NCBI GenBank assembly: GCA_001275005.1
Contig: JWZX01002573.1
Coordinates: 1 to 35,888, forward strand
From: Chrysochromulina tobinii
Lineage: Eukaryota > Haptophyta > Prymnesiales > Chrysochromulinaceae
Direction of reading: 5' to 3'
Length of the DNA: 35,888 nt
The notes beneath the pieces were generated by a model that worked only from the letters and a program-made list of their open reading frames with translations, searched no databases and was not told the DNA's origin. The position numbers and the translations under genes were made by a program. Positions 29,874 through 35,888 of this stretch are shown here, piece by piece. Position 1 is the first letter of the stretch; each line of letters opens with the position of its first letter.

Positions 29874-30809
29874 ATGAGGACCCTATCACGCCAAGCAACA
29901 ATTCTGCACTCCACGCTCGCACTCAGCAGCGTGTTTCTACCTCCGCTACCTTCCTCGGCTCAAGAGCCAACTGCTGAGCAAGTAGCCGTGGCGAAACGTG
30001 CCTTTCAGGCCTTTGACGCGAAGCAGCTGCCCTTGGCCGATGCTCTCTTCACACAAACGATCGATGCATGGCGAGAGCTCGACCGCGGCGTCGAGGAGAT
30101 GACGGCGCTGCTCGTAGCCAGAGCAGGTGTGCGAACAGACCTCACGGCATTTGTTGACGCGAAGCGCGACCTTGACGAGGCCATCTTGCTCATGTCGCGG
30201 AGTGGCGAGGCCTTCAACGGCATGGCCCGATACCGTGAATACCCGGACGCGTTCGTTCAGCGCGGGCTGGCGAGGGAGGGCCTGCGCGACTGGGCCGGTG
30301 CCGTGGCCGACTACGATAAGGCGGTGCAGCTTTGGGGCGGTACTGGCGATGGCGTCAACCCGTTCGCTCTTTCGTATCGTGGCCGAGCGCGGGCGGAGAC
30401 GGGCGACTACGAAGGCGCGCTCGAAGATTTCAGCACCGCCGCCAACGTGTTTGCGCGCGTGGACAAGAATGATAACCAGGCGGCCGCGGCGCGCGCGAAC
30501 ATGGCAGTGACGCTGTACGGCCTGGGCCGCAAGGACGAGGCGGTGAAGATCGCCAAGCAGGTGATCACTCGCACGCCTGGCTTTACAGACCTGCACGTAA
30601 TGCTAGCCGCCGACTCGTGGGACCGCGGCGATCGCACCTATGCGCTCCAGCGGTGGGAGTTTGCGTGCTCCAATATCTCGAGCGGCTGCAAGGCTTATCG
30701 GGACGTAGCACCAGGCGGTTGGCTCGAGGAAGTGAGGCGATGGCCACCCAACCTGGTGCAGCTGCAACGGAATTTCCTGGCGAAGACGCCGGCCGTACCA
30801 GTCGAATGA
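29874..30809 (+). CDS. TPR-repeat protein with a targeting leader, probably plastid lumen
   Basis: Scaffold or assembly factor; partner unknown. 311 residues, single exon, ATG at 29874. The N-terminus has a hydrophobic leader (ILHSTLALSSVFLPPLP) followed by SSAQEP, resembling a signal or lumen-targeting peptide with a cleavage site near residue 29. Tetratricopeptide-like repeats follow: about residues 38-70 (AKRAFQAFDAKQLPLADALF), 118-150 (AFVQRGLAREGLRDWAGAVA), 163-195 (SYRGRARAETGDYEGALEDF) and 206-238 (AARANMAVTLYGLGRKDEAV). A final segment has two Cys (CSNISSGCKAYRDVAPGGWLEEVRRWPP). This matches the general form of plant and algal chloroplast TPR proteins of about 300 residues. Location is inferred from the leader only. 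Confidence 0.8.
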   Translation: MRTLSRQATILHSTLALSSVFLPPLPSSAQEPTAEQVAVAKRAFQAFDAKQLPLADALFTQTIDAWRELDRGVEEMTALLVARAGVRTDLTAFVDAKRDLDEAILLMSRSGEAFNGMARYREYPDAFVQRGLAREGLRDWAGAVADYDKAVQLWGGTGDGVNPFALSYRGRARAETGDYEGALEDFSTAANVFARVDKNDNQAAAARANMAVTLYGLGRKDEAVKIAKQVITRTPGFTDLHVMLAADSWDRGDRTYALQRWEFACSNISSGCKAYRDVAPGGWLEEVRRWPPNLVQLQRNFLAKTPAVPVE

Positions 30810-31372
30810 GAGTGCGCCTCGTGCCTTCAGCAGTTCTTGTTAGAGATTGCGTTGTGCAGGGCGGCATCCGGCCTTTGTGCGCCTCTGGTCGGTTCGGTGC
30901 TGAAGATCGAATAAAATTGGTAAGTCGTGAAGACACATGTATCATGCAGATAGCTCATTCGCGTCTTCTCCCGCCGCTAAAACCCCGCTATCGCCTATCC
31001 GGTCCTGTAGGTGTAGCGCTGTACGGTACTTGTACGGCGCCGACGCCCATCTCACGTCACACGTGCGCGTTGTGTTGAACAGCACCAGCAGCCCATCTCG
31101 TGCGCGTTGTGTTGAACAGCAGCAGCAGCCCATCTCACGTCAGTACCAGTACTCAAAGAGTCTTCTCCTCGTGTATCTATCCCAAGCCCACACGCGGCGC
31201 ATGCCAACATCCGCTCCTGCACGCTGCCGCGTCCCCGAGCAGCGCCACGTCATACCATTGAAGCCAGGTGGGGCATCGTACCATTGAAGCCCTGTACAAG
31301 CTTCTATGCGGCCCTCTGTCATCTTAGGAGTGGCCGCCTCTTGATGTGGCTCAGTTAGACCCATGCTTTCTT
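30810..31372. other. Convergent intergenic region with direct repeats
   Basis: Lies between the 3' ends of the TPR gene (+) and the receptor gene (-). No gene seen. Repeats at 31046-31143 are listed separately. A second small duplication, TACCATTGAAGCC, occurs twice at about 31253-31290. Confidence 0.5.
31046..31143. repeat. Direct repeat of about 37-46 bp, two copies plus a partial third
   Basis: CCCATCTC followed by GTGCGCGTTGTGTTGAACAGCA and CAGCAG starts at 31046 and again at 31092; a partial third (CCCATCTCACGTCA) starts at 31129. The first copy carries an extra ACGTCACAC block. Confidence 0.8.
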
Positions 31373-34300
31373 TCAGCTCCTCATTGATTTGGCGAGCTCG
31401 CTAAGGATCGCAAACAGGAGCGAGAGCGACTCGACGATGGCCTCGCCGCAGCAGGTGGCGCAATATGCGCTCGCGAATAGCATGGGTAGTCCCTTATTTG
31501 CGAGGATGAGTGTCGGCTCAAACAATACAAACCGTTGGAAGCAGGAGAGGAGCCACGCAAAGATGAGCGCGTCCGGATTGCCAGCTTGCCTCACCAGCGT
31601 GATCGTGCGCCCGCCAGCACCGCCATCTTCCTCACCCTGATCCTCGTCGTTATTCTCATCACCCGGCCGAACGCGCTTCTGCGTGAGACGCCGGCCCGAC
31701 TCGCCGCCTCCCTCGCCCTCATATATATATGGCTCGAAGAGCTGACAGCCGTACAAGAAGATGGTGAAGCACATGGCCCCGAACAGCGTGAACGACAGGG
31801 TCCAGCCGAGGAGGATTTTCCTCACGATGGCCCAATTCTTCATCTTCCAGTTGTACGTGAGCGACGCCTTGAGCAGCCCGTCGCTGAGGCTCGCATAAGA
31901 GAATGTCCTCGGCTGCGTGGCCAGGCGAGTCTGGCTGGAAGCGGATGAAGAGACCAACGAAAGCACCTTCGGAGGCCTGTGCATGGAGACGGTTTGCGGT
32001 GGCGACGGGGGCGGCGACAGGGGTACGTCACCTTGTGGCATGCCCGTAGGCGACGGAGACGAGATGGGCTCGGGGAGAATCGGAGGCGAGGGCGGTGGCG
32101 AGACCATAGATGGCCCCATCCTCATTTGCTCGGCGGTGAGGGTGGCTGGGTGAACGATCGCCAACACGGCAATCTCGATGCCAGTGACCTTCATGAGCAT
32201 TTCGCTCGCGCTGCTCGCGCTGCTCGTCGCGTCGGCCATCTTCGACAGCACTGAGGTCGCGGTCGCCGTGGGCGTGCGGATCTTGGCGTCGACGATGACG
32301 CTGCCTGACGTGACGGTCACCTCCACCGCCGATGGCTGGACACCCGCCTGGGCGGCGATTGCAGAAGCTATCTCGGTTTGCACGCTCGAGGCGAACGTGG
32401 AGATGTCGCCGGCACATTTGAGGGTGAATGAGATGACCCTCATCGCTGGCGGAGGTGGGGAGGCGAGAGCGCTGTCCTCGACCTTGAGCACCCGCTCGGA
32501 TGTAGTGGCAGTGTCGTGGTCGAAAACGAGCACATAATCGGACGTGTTGGCCTCGGGCACGATGGCCTTGGGCACGATGGCCTCGACTATGGTACTGCTG
32601 CCCTGATGCTCCTCATCGGCGCGCGTGGTCTTCGCGAGCTCGCGAGGAGCAGCTCCTCGAATCTCGTCAGCAGCCTCGACGATGGCGCCCTTGACGCTCT
32701 CTTGACGAGTGCCGGCGCGTTGGCGGCGTGGGAGCCAGCTTCGCGTCGCGTCCACTTTGAGTTTCATCGGCCCGTGGCCAGCCTTTGCGATGCACTCGGA
32801 TGCCAGCTTCGCATCCTGCACAGGGACCCCGTCGACACCGACGATGCGCATTCCGGCGACTAGCGGCGGCACACTGCGTGCGGCCGGCGTGTCGGGCCGG
32901 ACGCGGACGACGCTGATACGGTGTCCTCTGGATTGTTGCAGGTCGAGCCCGATAGGCCCTTCGCCCTCCTTGACAATGATGCAAGTATCGACAGCGACGC
33001 TTGGGCGATTGCAGAGGTGCACCAAGAAGCGCTTCCAGATGAGCCAATACGGCCAGCACAAGATCAGCCACAGCAGATTTTTGCCCACGTTCACTAGGAT
33101 GATTGGGTCAAAGACCCATCCGAAGATGAGACCCATCGGAATGCAGATGATGGCCGCCACGGTGGCCGAGATGATGATGGCCACCGGGTTGATCACGACG
33201 GCAGGTCCCGCCTCCTCCATCGGGAGACCGGTGATGTTGTCCACGGGGGGCGTCGGCGGCGACTCGTAAAAGAGGCTTAGCATGACGAGCTCGAAGGCGA
33301 AGCCGTTGAACAGCATCATCATCGTCTGGGCGCGTGTGAAGCCCGCTACACCCCGCGTGAGAAAGCCAGCGCAGAGCGAATGGTTAGCCATGCATGCGAT
33401 GCATACACGCTTCCACATCGCGTTGACGTCCTGGTGCCAGCGCTTCGTGATCACCTCGACCTGCAGATGAGCGTGCTGCTTGGCCTGAGCTCGCTTCCAA
33501 CGCCGCTGAATGGCCGTGGCAGCATGGCTTTCGTCGATGGTGGTGCGCGTGTTCCTGGCGCCCGTGCTGCTCGGGATCGCGTCGAAGACCGCATCTGGGC
33601 CCTCGAGCACCGACAAGCTGTCGCCGCCGCCGCGTTCGCCGCCGCTGCTGCCCTCTGTTTGACCTTGCTCCTGGATTGAAGTGTGCGAGTGAGTAAAGGG
33701 TTGGATTGGGATCCGCGAGTTTATGAAGGTGGCCTCCGCCGCAGCACGTCGCGCCTCCCTGACCTCCTCCCTGACCTCTTCCATGGTCCTCGTGAACGTT
33801 GTCGTCTGGGTCGTCACATCATCCATGGCCGTCGTCAGCATGGCCACATCACCCGCGGGTCGCAACGGCGGTGGCGAGGCGTTTGCGGACGAAGGCCGAG
33901 CGGCATATGTATGGTGTACAAGTATCTGTACTGGCATCACCCTGGACGAGCTCATCTTAGGCAAGAGCCGTCGGCACATCTGAGAGAAGAGTCGTCGGCA
34001 CATCTGAGACAAGAGCGGTCGAGCGGACCAGGCCTCGGCTCGCTGCTGCTGCTGCTGCTGCTTCTGACCCGCGAGGAGTGCGAGCGTCTTGTGCGCCTCG
34101 CGCCGGTCGTTGCGCACCGCGTAGATTAGCGTCACGATGAGCATGGTCATCAGACCAATGAAGCAGTCCCAGATGGGGCGCACCGTGCGCCACGACCTCG
34201 CTGGGTCAATCGCGCACTCAAGGGCACGCGATTCGAGCCTGTTGAACGCGACCGCCGACAGCGCGGTCTCGCGCAACTGCTCAACCGTCGTCGGAAACTC

Positions 34301-35888
34301 GAAGGCGATGAACTCGGTCAGGTGCAAGCACGAGCAGCCTATGGAGCCCTCGTCGTCCATCGTCGTCATGCAGCCGTCGGTCGACCAGCTGCTGTTGGTC
34401 TCATTCCAGAAGCGGCACTCGACGGTCGTGGCGCACGCCCTCGCCGCGTCCGACGACGGGTCGGGTGCGCCCACGCACGGCGGTCGGCCCCTGACCGCGG
34501 CTAGCGACTGGTACGCCAAGCTGATGTTGATCGGCATGGCTAGGTCCTCCACGACAAGTTCAATGCCCTGCTGCATGAGCTTGAAGGAGATGGACGGGCC
34601 GGCCGCCATGCCGTTGCCCACATTGCCGTCAAGATCGCCGCCACCACCGCTAGCGGCGCGCGGGCCGCAGTCCTCGCAGTCGGTGCCGTAGGTGCAGTCC
34701 AGAAAATACTCGGCGCCGGCGCCGCCGTCGTCGCACTCGGCGTCGGATGCGAAGGTGCACGTGTCCGAGCAGAGCGGAGGCTCTGTGGGCGCGCTCTCGC
34801 TCATGAGCCGACGGCGGAGGCTTCGGCGGCGGCCCTCAGCGGCACCGTTTCCGAACAACCCGCCGTGCAGGTTGACCCGCGAGGCGTAGAGGACGGCCAC
34901 CACCGGGTGAGATGCATCCATCCCAGGAATGCCGCTCATCAGGTCGGCGGGCATCGTGACAGAGGCAGCGACGCCCGTGCTGGCGTCGCACTCGATTGGC
35001 ATCGTTGCGAGGGCGACTGACGTTGCGCAGGTTGATGCTCATGTTCAGGTTGGGCGAGGAAAGCAGCACGGGCTCCGCGATGCCATAAGAGCCATTCGAA
35101 ATGACATCGGACGGCGCTGCCGCCAGGGCGCCCACGGTGGCGGCGCGCGCCATTTGATCGACGGCGGTGCTGATGCTCTCGGCGGCGCCTGCAGAAGAGG
35201 GGGAGCCGTCGGAGGCAGACATCAACTCCAAGAGCGAGGAGATGCCACTCGTGACCGCCTGGGCGGCGCTGGTGTCGAGCTGCTGCATGGTCGCAAGTAC
35301 CGCCCCCAGCTCGGTGGCCGCTGTCGCCGTCGCCGCTGCCAGATCCTCGGCGGCCTCGTCACTGACATCGTCGCCACCCAGGGGCAAGCTGTTGCTTCTT
35401 ACTGGCGCGAGGGTGATCGCGGTCACGATGGCCGCGTACGAGCTGGTGTTGAGAAGTGCACTTGCCAACGCTGCGTTGGCAAGGCGCGGGCTGAGCGCGT
35501 CTAATATCTGGGCGGCATGCCGAGGATCGGCCGACGTGATGGCGATCGTAAAGGTCAGCTCGACTGTGCTGCCGGAGCCCACGTCGAGCATGACGGCACT
35601 CTCGGCCACGCTTGCTGCGGTTGCGAGGCTGCTGCGCAGCTCGACACGGACCGTCGGCGTGAAGTCGGACGCGCTGCCGGCCACTTGGACGGCCGTCCTG
35701 ACGATGCTGCCGCCGCCAATGCCGACGGTGAGGGAGGCGAGCACCTCCATCAAAGGCCGCAAGGGGGGCGGCGGCAGCGAGGGAGGAGGCGGGGGCATGA
35801 CTGGAGGCGGAGGCCGAGGCGGCGGCGAGGGCGGCGGCGGCGGGCGCTGCGGACCACCCAACGGTGCGCTGGGAGGCGCCCGGGGTCT
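31373..35888 (-). CDS. Polycystin-like multi-pass receptor with GPS, LNR-like, IQ and PDZ modules; 5' end outside window, one apparent frameshift
   Basis: Large membrane protein, N-terminus cut by the right edge; stop at 31373. A frame open from 35888 to about 35010-35030 is continued by the 35002-31373 frame, offset by one base, so a single indel near 35010-35030 is inferred. Order: a poly-Pro stretch (35860-35760); an Ala/Ser-rich REJ/GAIN-like region; a Cys-rich LNR-like module CSDTCTFASDAECDDGG...DCEDCGPR (about 34771-34664); a GPS core with FWNETNSSWSTDGC and CSCLHLTEFIAF (about 34410-34300); a first membrane helix IWDCFIGLMTMLIVTLIYAV; Gln and Arg-rich loops; an IQ-like ATAIQRRWKRAQ (about 33515); three helices (33345-33020); a PDZ-like domain with GPIGLDLQ and GMRIVGVDGVPV (32998-32740); a strand-rich domain ending GIEIAVLAIVHP (32440-32150); a further helix (about 31830-31740); and a last hydrophobic block. 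Related to polycystin-1 in plan; channel function is not shown. Confidence 0.7.
33965..34012 (-). repeat. 24-bp coding tandem repeat inside the receptor gene
   Basis: Units at 33965-33988 and 33989-34012 (GTCGGCACATCTGAGA core) differ at three positions. They encode two tandem copies of an SQMCRRLL-like octapeptide just after the Gln run that follows the first membrane helix. Confidence 0.85.

Noticed and set aside
33683-34129. Plus-strand ORF over the receptor gene
   Set aside because: Antisense shadow; the minus strand has GPS and membrane helices in a 1209-codon frame.

Overview
This is a nuclear genome window from a GC-rich, intron-bearing eukaryote, most likely a unicellular alga with a red-type complex plastid, with a haptophyte as the best guess. 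Two gene products are plastid types with a signal-peptide-like leader: a type I signal peptidase and a pyruvate dehydrogenase E2 carrying the plastid/cyanobacterial DHRxxYGAD motif. The polycystin-like receptor with GPS, Notch-LNR-like and PDZ modules and the poly-Gln/poly-Gly proteins also fit such algae. The species assignment is inference. No rRNA, tRNA, CRISPR array or transposon was recognised.

Layout, left to right: a minus-strand exon cut by the left edge (1-212); the UAP56/Sub2 DEAD-box helicase in eight exons (805-2824, +); a ten-helix drug/metabolite or nucleotide-sugar transporter in two exons (3749-4951, +); a coiled-coil protein (5316-7490, +); plastid-type signal peptidase I (7860-8843, -); a two-RRM hnRNP/Musashi-like protein (9170-11089, +); a five-exon coiled-coil protein (12828-15459, -); a sulfotransferase (15656-17026, +); plastid PDH E2 with two lipoyl and two E3-binding domains (17765-19723, -); a Gln-rich protein with four copies of an unrecognised helical repeat (19921-21896, +); a delta-12-type fatty acid desaturase with a one-base frameshift (22834-23986, -); a secreted beta-propeller glycoside hydrolase (24174-26369, -); an SCP2-like sterol-carrier protein (26587-27255, +); a Ulp1-like cysteine protease with a UIM and a SAM-like C-terminus (27518-29507, -); a TPR protein with a targeting leader (29874-30809, +); and a large GPS/LNR/IQ/PDZ multi-pass receptor running off the right edge (31373-35888, -).

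Many genes are in divergent pairs with roughly 200-370 bp between start codons (signal peptidase/RRM, coiled-coil/sulfotransferase, E2/Gln-rich, hydrolase/SCP2, protease/TPR). These gaps are probably compact shared promoters. The genes do not form one pathway. Several are linked to plastid and lipid biology: E2 supplies acetyl-CoA, the desaturase makes polyunsaturated acyl chains, and the SCP2 protein may carry sterol or lipid.

The most unusual signal is in the introns. Six introns in three unrelated genes (5316-7490, 12828-15459, 24174-26369) are built largely from short tandem repeats on a TGATG/TGATTG theme (10-, 13- and 64-bp units). The repeats always lie in the sense orientation, and several of these introns end in TCATCAG or GCATCAG. 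In at least two of them the first 20-odd bases of the intron are a diverged copy of the first bases of the downstream exon. That is the footprint expected if the intron arose by duplicating an AG|GT-containing stretch of exon. The introns of the conserved UAP56 gene do not look like this.

Three genes (Gln-rich protein, desaturase, polycystin-like receptor) carry apparent single indels inside otherwise intact coding sequence. Assembly error is the simplest explanation; real lesions are possible.
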